From: Spiroplasma sabaudiense Ar-1343
GTDB lineage: Bacteria > Bacillota_I > Bacilli_A > Mycoplasmatales > Mycoplasmataceae
Direction: 5' to 3'
NCBI RefSeq assembly: GCF_000565215.1
Contig: NZ_CP006934.1
Coordinates: forward strand, 496,001 to 560,000
DNA: 64,000 bases
In this document: piece after piece, positions 21,901-32,971 of the stretch
Position numbering within the stretch: position 1 is the stretch's first letter
Layout of the letters: the number at the start of each line of letters is the position of its first letter
Position numbers and translations under genes: made by a program
The notes under the pieces: generated by a model
Told to the model about the DNA's origin: nothing
Seen by the model: only the letters and a program-made list of their open reading frames with translations
Databases searched by the model: none

Positions 21901-23091
21901 GATGGTTCAGAAATATCTGCAGCAATTCCAGGAGCTCAAAACTATACCAATGGAAAATATATTTATAGTTCTTTAGAAAACGAAGCGATTAAATGAAAAA
22001 ATAAAGCAATTTCTGAAAATGATTATGTCCTGAATTCAACTGTTAATTTGAATGTCGTTCCAGGATCACCACCAATTAATCCATCCGTTTTAAATGAAAA
22101 AGTTGTCAATGGGCAAATCGCTTTAAAAAGTACCTTTAAAGAACAACAAGAATTTGTAATTAAAGGAATTACAAATCAATATGGTGATGCTAAAGCCTGA
22201 ATTAATGAAGAACAAGCAAAATCCTTATCAAATTATGATGAAAGTGAAGCAATTTTATTTCAGTTATTTTTGAAAGAGTGGTTAAATCCTTATATCAAAG
22301 ATAGTGACTATTTGTCAAAAGACTTAGTAGCTCGACTAAAAGAAGTGGCTCAAAAAAATCATTTAACTAGCAGAGAAAATTGAGGCTCAAAAGCTGTAGA
22401 AATTTTTAACCTTTTTGAAACTAACGCTTCAAATAACCCACTTGATCAAGATATTTTAAAAATGTTCAAAAATGAATACCCAATTTTTAACTACAAACTT
22501 TCTGCATCAAAAACAATCGATGATATTGAGGGTGGCTTAACTCAAATACAACAGTTTGGTGACTACTCAGTTCCAGCATTACGTGGTGGTGAATTTAACG
22601 GTAAATATTATCCAGCCTTTGGTCAAGAAGCTGCAGCCCAACTATTGCCCAAAGAACAAGTTATTAATACCTTAGAAAGTATTCTAGCGCTTGCCAATGC
22701 GGTTTTAGTCTTCATTGCTATTATTTCTGTTGTCTTGAGTTTTATTGTTATTATGTTAACAAGTAACGTAATTATTTCAGAAAATATGCGCATCATTGCC
22801 ACAATGAAAGTTTTAGGATATAGTAATCGCAGCATTACCAATTTGGTTTTAAGTATGTATCTGCCAGTTGTTGTTGTTACAGCAATCTTGGGATTCTTTG
22901 CAGGACTTGGAATTTTAGAAGCTGGAGTTGGAATTTTAGCTGTTAGTGGTAATGTAATCCCATTAATTTTAAAATGATATTGACCACTATTTGTTACTTC
23001 AATTGTGTTTGTTTTATATATTATTTCATACTTGATGAGCTGATATTCAATGAATAAGGTCAACCCCTTAAGAGCGATTTATATTGACTAG
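18982..23091 (+). CDS. Large FtsX-like ABC transporter permease, 1369 aa
   Basis: One frame from ATG 18982 (GGGGGA upstream) to TAG 23089, continuous through many TGA-Trp codons. It has MacB/LolCE-type topology: a membrane helix near residues 15-35, a large external domain, and a first FtsX domain at about 375-520 (QNGILRALGCRRHQIV coupling segment). A helix near residue 570 leads to a second external domain of about 650 residues. A second FtsX domain lies at about 1230-1365 (MKVLGYSNRSI coupling segment). Such permeases usually work with a separate ATPase that powers lipoprotein or peptide movement at the membrane, but no ATPase gene lies in this window. Three lipoprotein genes follow closely. 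Confidence 0.88.
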
Positions 23092-23106
23092 AGAGTAGGT
23101 TTGAAA

Positions 23107-24063
23107 ATGAAAAGATTACTAGCAATGATAGCTACTATATCATTAACAACAACAGCGGCCACTTCGGTTGTGGCCTGTTCTAATTGAGGGGACTGAACAG
23201 AAATCCAAGTTCCCCCACCAAAATTTCCTGTTTGAGTTAGTGGTTTTGAAGGGACTTCCCTTAATAAAATTGTTGTTGAGGAAAATCAGAATTTTGAAAA
23301 ATTACAAAATGATATTAATGAAGCTCTAAAAGGTTCTCATTGAGATGCACCAGAAGCGGTTTCTTGAAGTTACAAAAAAAATAATGTCACTCTTGAAGAA
23401 ACAGCGCTAGAAAATTTTGATTGGACTCGCAATGCAGATTATCAAGTAATTATCAAATCGAATTTGAAAGAATTTCCCGGAGAAGCAATTTTCTCATATA
23501 CAGTGTCAAATTCAATGCATATTGCCGACCACTTAAGAACAACTGATTTAGGAACAATTGATGATAGTCGTGATAAGACAATTTTAATTGCCTTAATTTT
23601 CCAAAACATGAATTTAATTCCTTATATTAATGAAATTGCCGATCAATATGTCGAAGAAGGGGCTGTTGATAAAATTGTTCTTAAATATGACGAAGATAAT
23701 AACGCAATTGGGGCAGTAATTGGGAGTGAAGAAACTTCTAAATTAAATCAAAGAACTTTTACAGGTTCAACTGAGGTAACATTTAAAGTTGTTTCCAAAG
23801 TTGCCCCTGATGAACCCGAAGATATCGCATCTTTGGTTAAGTCAAGTAGTATTGGAACTATCAATGATAATCGTAAATATACGATCATGATGTTCTTTAT
23901 AACAGTTAATTTCGCTGCTTACTTGGAAAAACTAAGCGAATTAATCAATGACTTGGATGTCATCAACATCACAGAAACTTCAGCTACTATTAAGGCGATT
24001 CCTGAATCGCAGTATTTTAGTGGCAGTGTGGATGTGGTATTCCAAGTTTATCAACCCAGTTAA
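23107..24063 (+). CDS. Lipoprotein with repeated TDLG-type domain, 318 aa
   Basis: ATG 23107 lies 15 bases after the permease stop. The signal ends in SVVAC (Cys 24). After a Trp-rich linker, two roughly 85-residue repeats are visible. They begin LRTTDLGTIDDSRDKTI and VKSSSIGTINDNRKYTI, and each ends in a beta-type segment (FTGSTEVTFKV; FSGSVDVVFQV). The same repeat type occurs in the next two lipoproteins and in the one at 28323, so these are paralogs. It resembles the variable surface lipoproteins of Mollicutes with a spiralin-like beta layout. The specific function is unknown. Several TGA codons are Trp. An in-frame TTG at 23101 is an alternative start. Confidence 0.82.
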
Positions 24064-24084
24064 CAATAAAGGAGAAACAAAATT

Positions 24085-25125
24085 ATGAAAAAATTATTAG
24101 CTATTTTAGGATCGGCTTCAATTATAGCCACTTCAGGAATAAGTGCTGTGGCATGTGAAACAACAGTCGATGATAAAGACGATCGAATTAAAGAAGGGGC
24201 TTTGGATGATGTCTGTAAAATTACAAACATTATCGCAAACCGCCACTATTCAACCTCTGAGCAAGTCAGTGCTGGGGTTGCTGCAGGCTTGAAACCAAAC
24301 CCAAAACTATTGGGAAACGAAAACGTTACAGAGTTGGATGTAATTGCTGGAATTAACCAAATGAATGGGACAGCAATTAAAGAATCTGATGTTACAATTG
24401 AATTTAAGGACAAAGATAAAAAATTAGCAACAGTTACCGCAAATGAGGGGTCAAAATTTACAGGAGAGGCCAATTTTCAAGTTAATAAAGATGCGAAATT
24501 TGAAGACTTAATTAAAAACAAGGATTTAGGAACTATTTTTATTCCAGAATCAATGCCTTTCCCCCCAGAACCAAACTCAAGCGGAGTTGTTAAAAAATTA
24601 GTTCCCCAACTAACAATTTTAATGGAATTTATTGGAGATCGTAATCGTGAATTAGAATATATCACTGATGCAATTTCGCTTTTAAGCTTTAAAGAAACAA
24701 TTGGTAATACAAAACAAGTAATTGAAGAAACTAGAGCTGTGGTTACTTTGCCAAAAAACCAAATTATTACAGGTGGTGTTGAATTTAGTTATAAGACTAA
24801 AACTGATAACCGTCCAGGAATCAAAGAATTGGTAAAAGTAACAGATTTAGGGGAATTGGCAAATGATGATTCAGAAACAATCATTAAAGCAGTTTATGCT
24901 AAGAATAAAACAACTCTAAAATCTTATAAAGAAGAAGAAATCTTAGACGCAATTAATGTTACAATTGAAGCAAAGAAATCTTTTATTGAATTTAAAGCTG
25001 GAAACAACAAGTTTTTAGGTCATGACCCAGCATCATTTAGTGTTATTAACGGAGCCCTAGAAGAAGGGGAAAAATTCAAAAGAGAAGATTACCAATTGGA
25101 TATCACTTATACAGTTAAAAAGTAA
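24085..25125 (+). CDS. Lipoprotein with repeated TDLG-type domain, 346 aa
   Basis: AAAGGAG precedes ATG 24085, 21 bases after the previous lipoprotein gene, so the two share a transcript. The lipobox is SAVAC (Cys 24), followed by an acidic linker. Three repeats of the domain seen in the neighbours can be followed: an opening with NIIANRHYS...VTIEF...FTGEANFQV, one starting LIKNKDLGTIF, and one starting LVKVTDLGELANDDSETIIKAVYAKN and ending in LDITYTV. No TGA codons occur. Short near-repeats of AAGTAACAAA follow the stop, before a strong terminator. Likely an abundant surface antigen; the ligand is unknown. Confidence 0.83.
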   Translation: MKKLLAILGSASIIATSGISAVACETTVDDKDDRIKEGALDDVCKITNIIANRHYSTSEQVSAGVAAGLKPNPKLLGNENVTELDVIAGINQMNGTAIKESDVTIEFKDKDKKLATVTANEGSKFTGEANFQVNKDAKFEDLIKNKDLGTIFIPESMPFPPEPNSSGVVKKLVPQLTILMEFIGDRNRELEYITDAISLLSFKETIGNTKQVIEETRAVVTLPKNQIITGGVEFSYKTKTDNRPGIKELVKVTDLGELANDDSETIIKAVYAKNKTTLKSYKEEEILDAINVTIEAKKSFIEFKAGNNKFLGHDPASFSVINGALEEGEKFKREDYQLDITYTVKK

Positions 25126-25165
25126 CAAAATAGCAAAGTAACAAAGTAACAAAATAACAAATAAA
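25126..25165 (+). repeat. Short tandem near-repeats of AAGTAACAAA
   Basis: Immediately after the lipoprotein stop, four to five imperfect copies of a 9-10-base unit (AAGTAACAA / AAATAGCAA) run in series. They resemble slippage-prone repeats but lie downstream of the gene, so phase variation of this gene is not implied. Confidence 0.55.
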
Positions 25166-25167
25166 AT

Positions 25168-25196
25168 CTATTAATTAAATAATTAATAGTTTTTTT
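25168..25196 (+). terminator. Rho-independent terminator
   Basis: CTATTAATT (25168-25176) and AATTAATAG (25181-25189) pair across AAAT and are followed by seven T's. It ends the permease-lipoprotein unit. Confidence 0.85.
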
Positions 25197-25256
25197 AAAA
25201 TTATGAACTACACTTAAAAGTTAGTTTATAATTAGATTATTCAAGGAGACAAAAAA

Positions 25257-26246
25257 ATGAAAAAATTACTAGCAATTTTGGGAGTACTTGGAATTAGTAC
25301 TTCATCAGTGGGGGCAGTTGTTGCTTGCGAAAATAAAAAAGAAAAAGAAGATGATAAAATTACTTCAGGGGATTTATCAGACCCTAAAGTAGTAAGTGTA
25401 ACAAATATTGTTGTTGATCGTGGTTTTTCAAAAGAAGAACTAATGAATCAAGATCTTGTTCATGACAATAAGAAAGTTACTGAACAAGCGGTTGTTGATG
25501 GTCTTAATTTATCAAATAATACAGCAATTGCTCTAAGCGATGTTGAAATTACCTTTTTAAATTCAGATAAAATCTTGGCAACTGTTACAGCAGTTGAGGG
25601 GTCAAAATTTACAGGAACAGTTGATGTACAGTTAAATAAAGATGTCAATATTGATGATATTATTAAAGTTACAAATATTGGTAATGTTTATATTGATAAA
25701 AAAGTTTGAAACCCAGAGGATGTTGGCCAACTAATCGTTAATGCAACTATGCTGATGGAATTTATCGGAACAAAAAACCCAGTTCTAGAACAGTTAGCAG
25801 ATCAAATCTTTAAATTGACTATTGCAATATTTAGTGGCAAAAACCCAATTATAATTAGTCAAGATACAATAACGTTGGATTTTTCAGTAGTTGATGAAGG
25901 AGTCTTCTTAACAAGTAAAGTCACAATTAATTTTAAATACAATGATGATACTCGATTAACTATCAAAGAAGCCATTAAAACTACTGATTTAGGTCAAATT
26001 TCAAATAATGAAAAGGATACTATACTAAAAAAAGTTTATGCTTTAAATAAAGAAAACATGCCAAACATTAGTGAATCAGTATTTATTGAAAATGCAATTT
26101 TAAATAAAGATGCTGAAAAACCTGGAACCGCAACAATTGAATTTGTTGCAGGAACAGCTCTTTTTAAAGGCCATGATGCCACTGCTTTAGCATTGTTGGG
26201 AATGGAACTAGAAGATATTCAAGTAGAAGTTCAATTTGCTGTTTAA
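25257..26246 (+). CDS. Lipoprotein with repeated TDLG-type domain, 329 aa
   Basis: It has its own promoter region (TTATAAT at 25225-25231) and a strong ribosome-binding site (AAGGAG) before ATG 25257. The lipobox is AVVAC (Cys 24). It is a clear paralog of the gene at 24085. It has the same order of an N-terminal repeat (NIVVDRGFS...VEITF...FTGTVDVQL), a middle repeat starting IIKVTNIGNVY, and a third starting AIKTTDLGQISNNEKDTILKKVYALN and ending in VEVQFAV. One TGA (25707) is Trp. A strong terminator follows. The copy probably arose by tandem duplication and now has independent transcription. Confidence 0.83.
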
Positions 26247-26253
26247 AATTTTC

Positions 26254-26280
26254 AAAACCACTTTTTAAAAGTGGTTTTTT
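26254..26280 (+). terminator. Rho-independent terminator
   Basis: AAAACCACTTTT and AAAAGTGGTTTT form a long hairpin followed by T's just after the lipoprotein stop. Confidence 0.85.
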
Positions 26281-26385
26281 CATTGTTTACTAGATTTCTT
26301 TTTTTTGGTATTTTTTCTATTTAAATAAAATTTATTGTAAAAAAATATTTTTTGTATAAAATTAAATAGAAAGGAAAAAATTATT

Positions 26386-28170
26386 ATGTCAAAAACAGAT
26401 ATTATTAAAAGCGATACTTTAATTGCTGACGAAGCCAAGGTTTCAAGCAAAAAAATATCGAAAAAATTATCTAAAACTAATTCAAGCCAATCTGGTTGAA
26501 ATAAATTTTTGAGTATGCTTCAAGAGCTTGGTAAATCATTGCAATTTCCAATTGCGGTTTTACCTTTTGCGGCGATTTTAAATCGTTTTGGAGCCTTAGG
26601 AATTCAGTTTACAACCGATGCGGCGGGTGAAATTACTAACCAAGCTGGTTATTGAATTTCATTCTTCTTTCAAGCCCCGGGGGGGGTTGTCTTTGATAAC
26701 CTGCCATTGCTTTTTGCAATTGGGGTAGCATTTGGATTAGCCAAAGATCACCGTGGTGAGGTGGCATTAATTAGTACGGTATTCTACCTAATTATTGTCG
26801 CTTTAACAGGTAAAGAGGGCAGTTTGCCAGAAGCAATTTATGGAACATTGTTACCATTTAAAACTGCTGATGGGAAAGAACTATTCTCAAGCTTATTCTA
26901 CGTACCAGTTTACGAAGAGGGCGTTATTGTTGGAGGAGCTTATGTTTTAAGTGTTGGGGTATTGGGAGGAATTGTCTCAGGATGTTTCTCAGCGTACCTT
27001 TATAATCGCTTAAAAGAGATTCAGTTACCTCAAGCACTATCATTCTTTTCTGGGCGACGTTTTGTCCCAATGGTTGCCATGGTTGTTGCCATGGGAGTAG
27101 CATTTGGATTTGCAGTTGTGTGACCATGAATTCAATTTGTCTTAATGAAATTTGGAAATTTGGTGGCCAATCCAGAAAATCCAGCCGTAGCCGTTCCGGG
27201 AACAGCTGTATTTGCAGCTTTGAACCGTTTCTTACTGCCATTTGGTCTTCACCAAATTTTAAATACCTTCTTTTGATTCCAATTACCAATTAACGGATTT
27301 GTAATTGATCCAATTACAGGTAATGCTGGAACTGTTGAAAAATGAGTAAGCGGGGATATTAATGCCTTTGCTCAAGGAATTGAAGGTTCAGGGCTTTTCC
27401 AAGGAGGATGATTCCCAATTATGATGGGAGGAATGCCAATGGCGGCTGTTGCGATGATTATGGCAGCCCCAAAAGCTAAACGCCAACAAGTGGCTGGATT
27501 CTTAGGAGGAGTTGCTGCAGTATCATTTATTAGTGGTATTACAGAACCAATCGAATTCTCATTTGTATTTATTGCCCCAGTATTATTTGGAATTCATGTT
27601 GGACTTAGTGCGGTCTTCTTTGCGGTTTCAACTGCAATGCGTATTCAATTAGGATTTGGATTTAGTGCTGGATTAATTGATTATGTTGTTTCGTTTGCTC
27701 AGTCATGAGGGTTCTCACAGCACAACACTGGAGCGTTTAAAGTATTGGCAAACCCATTAATGACTCTAGTCTTAACAGTGGGAGCAGGAGCTGCTTACTA
27801 CTTCATTTTCTACGGTGTGATTGTTAAAATGAACATTCAAACACCAGGTCGTGAAATTGAAGTTGATGGTGCTGCACCAGTGGCAATAGTGAAAACCGAA
27901 AAAACTAAAGGGAAAAAGGATTTTACTGCTAAAGCACAAGCAATTATTGATGCTCTAGGAGCTGACAATATTGAAATTGTTGATAACTGTACAACAAGAT
28001 TACGTCTAACTCTAAAAGATGCAAATGATGGAAACATCAATGATGCAGCAATTAAAGCTGCAGGAGCTTTTGGTATTAAAAGACTTGGTGACAAATCAAT
28101 GCAAATTGTTTTGGGACCTGATGTTCAACAAGTATCATCAAAAATGAAAGAATTACTTGGAAAACAATAA
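26386..28170 (+). CDS. PTS EIICB component, glucose/N-acetylglucosamine family
   Basis: Imports and phosphorylates a sugar. The 594-residue protein starts with about 40 polar residues. The membrane EIIC domain (roughly residues 45-480) shows family marks: LQFPIAVLPFAAILNRFG, PGGVVFDNLPLLFAIGVAFG, NRFLLPFGLHQILN and SGITEPIEFSFVF. A linker and a C-terminal EIIB domain follow, with the phosphorylated Cys at about 535 in DNCTTRLRL. No EIIA domain is attached, so a separate Crr-type EIIA must supply the phosphate. Glucose and GlcNAc permeases share these motifs; I cannot separate them. The gene is richer in G+C than its lipoprotein neighbours, as expected for a highly expressed conserved gene. 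ATG 26386 follows AAAGGAAAAA. Confidence 0.93.
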
Positions 28171-28210
28171 TTATTAATTTTGTTTTTAAAATAATGATTT
28201 ATTTAAATAT

Positions 28211-28248
28211 AAAAAAGCAAACCTGCTTAAAACAGGTTTGCTTTTTTT
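28211..28248 (+). terminator. Strong Rho-independent terminator
   Basis: AAAAAAGCAAACCTG (28211-28225) pairs with CAGGTTTGCTTTTTT (28233-28247) over a seven-base loop, ending in a T-run. It closes the PTS gene. Confidence 0.92.
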
Positions 28249-28250
28249 AA

Positions 28251-28274
28251 GAAAAAACACCACAAAGGTGGTGT
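28251..28274 (-). terminator. Rho-independent terminator of minus-strand lipoprotein
   Basis: Read on the minus strand, ACACCAC and GTGGTGT pair over a four-base loop, followed by six T's. It lies 49 bases past the stop of the 28323-29006 gene. Confidence 0.85.
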
Positions 28275-28322
28275 AAAATTTTTAAAATGAAGGTTATTTA
28301 TAACTTAAAATTGACGAATTTA

Positions 28323-29006
28323 TTAATGGTGGGCGTAATCACCATAACTATTGTGGGTGTGGTATGTTTCATAAGTGACAGTAACTTCACCAACTACTAA
28401 ATTAGCGTCTAAGCCAAAAATTGTTGACTGGTGATTATTGTTAATTACCCCGTCACCATATTTAACAAAGAATTTTTCAAATCCTAAATTTTTTATAGTG
28501 TCGGGATTTTTTTCACGAATTTTTTCTCATAGTTCGTGAATTCTTGGGGCTTTATCAAATCCGGCTCCAAAACGGCCTAGCTCAGTATTAATTATTAAGT
28601 CTTCTACATTTAGGGGTTTATCCTTATAGGGAATTAGGTTGTAAGTAACTTTTATTTCTCCCTCAAATGAATGGGCTTTAGTATTTGCCATTATGGTTGC
28701 CGTTGTAGTGGTACTATCAATACCAGGCTTAAACATAAGATCTTGCAAAGAAAGGTATCTTTTCACATAACTTTCTTGTTCGGGATCTAGGTCAGCGTTT
28801 TTTTCCTTTAATGCGATAAAAATCGAATACAATTCCGGGGGAGCGGTAGTGTACTTAACTTGAATATCTCCTAAATCCAAATTTTTTATTACATCACTTA
28901 GTTTTGTCTTGGGTCTAGCCACTTTTGTTGTGGTACAGGCTGTCACTACCGTAATTGGGGTTACAAGTAATGAGAATGAACCAAGAACACTCAAGATTTT
29001 TTTCAA
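28323..29006 (-). CDS. Small lipoprotein related to the TDLG-domain group, 227 aa
   Basis: TTG start at 29006 with AAGGAGG six bases upstream on the minus strand. The lipobox is VVTAC (Cys 24). The mature part has two regions reminiscent of the neighbouring repeat domain (VIKNLDLGDIQVKY and LIINTELGRFG). The first ends in HSFEGEIKVTYNL, and the protein closes with GEVTVTYETYHTHNSYGDYAHH, a notable His/Tyr-rich tail. One TGA (28529) is Trp. It converges with the PTS gene, and both ends are closed by terminators. Probably a further, more diverged paralog of the surface lipoproteins at 23107-26246. Confidence 0.8.
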
Positions 29007-29227
29007 AATAGCCTCCTTCTGTGTATTACTACAGCATCAACGGTCTATCTTCTTGTATGAACTGGTTAACTTTTGTTAACAAAAATATATTAACACGATT
29101 TTTTTAAAAAGGAATAATTATATTTGTAAAAATAATTATTAAATTAAATCTCTAAAAAAATCAAAAAAAACTATTATTTTTCTTTATTTGTAATAAAATT
29201 AATTATAAGAAAAGAGTTATTTAAAAT

Positions 29228-30082
29228 ATGAGCAAAACCAAAAAGTCTTTGAAAGAATATAAAAATTTTTTATCTCAGTATCGGAAAATTAACTGATTTA
29301 ATTTATTTTTTTTCATTTTTGATTTAATAATTTTTATTTTGGTTTTTGCAGGGTTTTTAACTACAATTTGTCTTAATGAATTATCACAAAAAGAAGAAAA
29401 AATCGTTTCTTACATTGTTTTAGGACTTTCGTTTTATATTCTAATCAAATTTACAGTTACCAATTTTTTTTATAGCAATATTTATTTTTTGAAACTTAAT
29501 ATTTATAAGAAATCAATTGAAATTGATAGCATTGAAATTGAAAAAAATGAAAAAATTGATTTTGTACCATTCTGATTTTTGGTGATATTAATCACTATTA
29601 ACATTATTTCAACAATTATCATAAATTTTCAAGCTGACACCGTTTTTGAGAATCAACCAGTTATTTCTGCGTGTATTTCAACTATGGCTAGTGTCTTGCT
29701 AATTCCTTCATTTTCAGCAATTTTAAACAAAATAACTGAAGTTAAGAAACCAGTAGTTAATAACTATACCAATTTATTAAAACAACAATTTGTTAGTTTT
29801 AAGGATTTATTCAAATCTTGCAAACCAGGAGAAAACTTTGAATTCGTTTATTTTAGTGATCTAACACTACAAAGTAAAAGGGGAATATTCATTATTGATA
29901 GCACTAAAAAAAATAAAAAAATTAATGATTTTAATCATGAAATTATTGAGATTTATTGTAAAATTTGAGCTAAATACTACGATTTCTTAATGCTAACCAA
30001 AAATCAAAATATAAAGTCACGTAGTGCGTATTCTCTTGAAAGAGAATTTGATAAAATATTTATAAATTTTTTAGAGTGGTAA
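29228..30082 (+). CDS. Hypothetical membrane protein, 284 aa
   Basis: ATG 29228 with AAGAG upstream; the stop is TAA 30080. TGA codons read as Trp. Four hydrophobic segments are visible: near residues 27-50, 55-80, 118-140 and 145-165. A polar, probably cytoplasmic domain of about 110 residues follows, ending ...FINFLEW. Within it, EFVYFSDLTLQSKRGIFIID looks like a beta-hairpin core. No family is recognised. It opens a run of six uncharacterised same-strand genes up to 34391, but 180 bases and a promoter separate it from the next. Confidence 0.72.
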
Positions 30083-30209
30083 TTGTTAAATAATTTTAGA
30101 CACTTATTGAGCGATTTTAAAATAAATAAAATTAATAAATTTAGCAAATATAAATTAAATTTTGTGCTACTATTTTCAAGAATGTTTTTAGCTATGACCC
30201 ATATAAGGT

Positions 30210-30238
30210 TTGGAATTTTAAGATTTTTTTGTTATAAT
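30210..30238 (+). promoter_or_regulatory. Sigma70-type promoter
   Basis: TTGGAA (30210-30215) and TATAAT (30233-30238) are 17 bases apart, about 25 bases before the ATG at 30263. Confidence 0.65.
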
Positions 30239-30262
30239 TATTTAAGATATATGAGGTAGATT

Positions 30263-31570
30263 ATGTTACTGAATAAAATTATTGCAAAGAATTTTATAAA
30301 ACCTGGAATTAAGACTGTGAATTTTATTCCAAATGGAGAATTGCAAAATGCTTCAATTGCTAAAGATAAAAACCATGAAATTAATCAACTTTTAGATATT
30401 GTAAATGGTGGCTGATATAGCTATACTATTTCGTTTGAGAAATTTTATCCCAAATTTGCGTTACAAAATAATGATATGGATTTGGAAATTGACGCTCTAG
30501 TATCATTAGATGATTTAGAACTAAAAGAACTAAATAAGAATTTGCGCGCAGATGGTTTTATTAGACCAATTAAATCATCAGAATTTCTATTCCAAATTAA
30601 AGTTTATTGACCATATTTATTTCCTGTTGTAAGATTAGTACCTCTAACATTTCCAAAAGAACAAACTCTGATTTTAGGAAATCATTATGCAAAATTTATT
30701 AAACCAAATTTAACTAAAAAAGAGATTTTGGCAGGAGCAGGAATTAATGCTGTTGCCCAATTTAGAAAAAAATATTTCAAATTAAAAGCTCAAAAAGTTT
30801 CAAACAAATACAAAGAACAGCATTTACAATACATAAGTTTAATCAGAGCTACATTCACTCATGATAATAAATTTATTGGTAAGCTTGCAAGATTAGTTTA
30901 CAATATTGATGATGGAGATATTTTAAATTATGGAGATAATCCAGAGTTCTTCTTTAATAATAAAAATATTAAAAATTGATTGAACTCATTTCAGCTTTTT
31001 GTAGATTTTCCAGAATTTAAAATGAGTTTCTTTGAGCTAATTTATGAATATTTTTTATGTGATTTACAATGGCTTTATTCAACAAGAACAATTAATAGCG
31101 GTTATGAAATTCAAAAATTACTTTTTGAAAATGAGGCTACAACAGCAATTGACTTTAGTAAGTACCAAAAAATCTTTACTGGTGCCATTTCTCAAAAAGA
31201 ACGCGAAGAGCGTCGAATGAAATACAATAAAGAACTATTAAATTACAATCAAAAAAATGTTCTTTTTGATAAAAAGTCAATCGAACTATTAGCTAACTTT
31301 AAAATTTTAGCTGATCGCCAAGAAAACCTGATTTCAAAACAAATTCAGTTTAGTCCAAGAATTTCAACTAAGCAGCCAGTAAGTCCAAAAGCGCATCAAG
31401 ATATTAATAAAGAATATTTTTCAGATAGAAATATTCCAGCAATGGTGAAAATGATAAAAGAAGAAGATAGTTCAAGTTATCTTTTCCCACAAAAAGCACA
31501 AGTTAAAAAAAGCAAACCGATTATAGAAAATGAAAGTGATTTTTCATTTGACACCAAAATGTTTGATTAA
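30263..31570 (+). CDS. Hypothetical protein, 435 aa
   Basis: ATG 30263 with ATGAGGTAG upstream; the stop is TAA 31568. TGA codons at 30415, 30608 and 30977 are Trp. The protein has no signal peptide and no clear membrane helix. The N-terminal 170 residues look mixed alpha/beta (GWYSYTISFEKFYPKF; VYWPYLFPVVRLVPL), the middle is basic and helical, and the C-terminal 100 residues are polar and Lys/Ser-rich and probably disordered. No known family is recognised. A clean terminator follows. Confidence 0.72.
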
Positions 31571-31579
31571 AATATATTT

Positions 31580-31601
31580 AAAGGCGATAGATATCGCCTT
31601 T
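31580..31601 (+). terminator. Rho-independent terminator
   Basis: AAAGGCGAT and ATCGCCTTT form a nine-pair stem with a four-base loop, ten bases after the preceding stop and before the next ribosome-binding site. Confidence 0.75.
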
Positions 31602-31630
31602 ATTAATTATTTAATAGAAAGAAAGAAAAG

Positions 31631-32959
31631 ATGAGTAATAAGAAAGATATACTAGAAAAAGATTTGTTAAGTGAGATTGATCGCGAAAAATTGTTTAGTG
31701 AAATCCAAGATAACCAAATGGGCGAATCAGCTAAAAAAAATTTCTTAGATAACATAATGAATAATTATTTTTTAGATAATGATAACTTTAATTTTTTAGA
31801 AGATAATGGGATTAAAATTTGGGAATTTTCAGAAAATGAAAATTGCATTTGCTTAGAACCAAAAAAGTACAAAGATTGTTGCCAGTTAAAGTTGCAACCA
31901 AAAAGAAATGAAAACTACATATCAATGGTTGAAAGCTTGGAGAGCAACGATAGTTATAATGAATATATCAAAAAAATGAAACACAGTTTTGATAAGGAAA
32001 TTGAAAATTTTATTAAAATAGGAAGCTGTTCTTTTTTTGATTGTCATGAAAAGTTAGTAAAAAGCAATCTATGGGATGAAAAAAATTTTTTTGATGAAGA
32101 ATTTTTTTCTGCATTAAGACAAAATGTTTTTGATACTAGATTCACAATGGGAACAACTTTTTTTAATAAAGTAGATCCAAAAATATTTGATTACTATGGC
32201 TTTTGCAAAGAGCATAGTCAAATTGTTTCAAATAATCATTTGAAAATTTCAAGTTCAAATGATCATGAAAAAATTCTTACTCTTAACTTTGCAATTATTG
32301 CTTTTAAATACTATTTTGCTAAGAACACATATCAGGTAATGTATGATGAGTATATTAATAATTATTTAAGTATTGAAAAAATTGGTCACAAAGCAATGAT
32401 GGTATTTCGATTAAGAAAAGTAATAAATAACCTAAAAGAAATAAAAATTAATTTTTTTGAAATTCAAAAAGCACTTCAGAAGCAAGACTGTAGTAGTTTT
32501 GAGTTTACCGACTTTGATATGAAAAACCAAAATAATTTCGTCGTAAGAGATATAGTGCAATTTGCAATTACTCCAAAGAATTTTACAGTAATAAATTCTG
32601 TCAACAATCCTTTTAAAAAAGATTTAATAGCATTTATGAATGTTTTAGTAATTAATAAAAAAACAGTAGTAAGTTTCATGCACTTAAAATCATCAACAGA
32701 ACTTAATGATTACTTTAAGGAATGAAAAGAATTAAACTTAGAAAAAAAAGTAGATTGAGAAACTTGAATTTCCAATAATGCTTTGATACTAACTGATGGA
32801 ATTTTACTGAATTTCAAAAAATGAAATGATTTCAATACCGAAGAAAAAGTACTTTTTAGTGCGTTAAATAAATTTAGATTTGAAAATCCTCAGCCAGGCC
32901 AAGAATATTTAAAAATGAAGTTTTTTGCAGGCTTTAATAAAGGTAATAACTTTTTTTAA
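31631..32959 (+). CDS. SEC-C motif protein, 442 aa
   Basis: ATG 31631 follows AAAGAAAG; the stop is TAA 32957, and TGA codons in the last third are Trp. A SEC-C-type zinc-binding motif is clear: CIC, eight residues, then CC (Cys 72, 74, 83, 84), matching CPCGSGKKYKKCC of SecA tails and related proteins. It sits near the N-terminus rather than at the C-terminus as in SecA. The remaining 350 residues are mostly helical-looking with a second Cys/His-containing segment (FDYYGFCKEHSQIV) and match no family I know. In other proteins SEC-C helps bind partners or ribosomes. Downstream genes start 13 and 17 bases after their predecessors, forming an operon. Confidence 0.78.
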
Positions 32960-32971
32960 GGAGTGTTTAAA

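Noticed and set aside
25126-25165. CRISPR-like or phase-variation repeat
   Set aside because: Units are only 9-10 bases, imperfect, without spacers, and lie after the stop codon rather than in a promoter or coding start.
30194-30259. ATG with a 21-codon frame before the 30263 gene
   Set aside because: It overlaps a well-formed promoter and the next ribosome-binding region and has no ribosome-binding site of its own.
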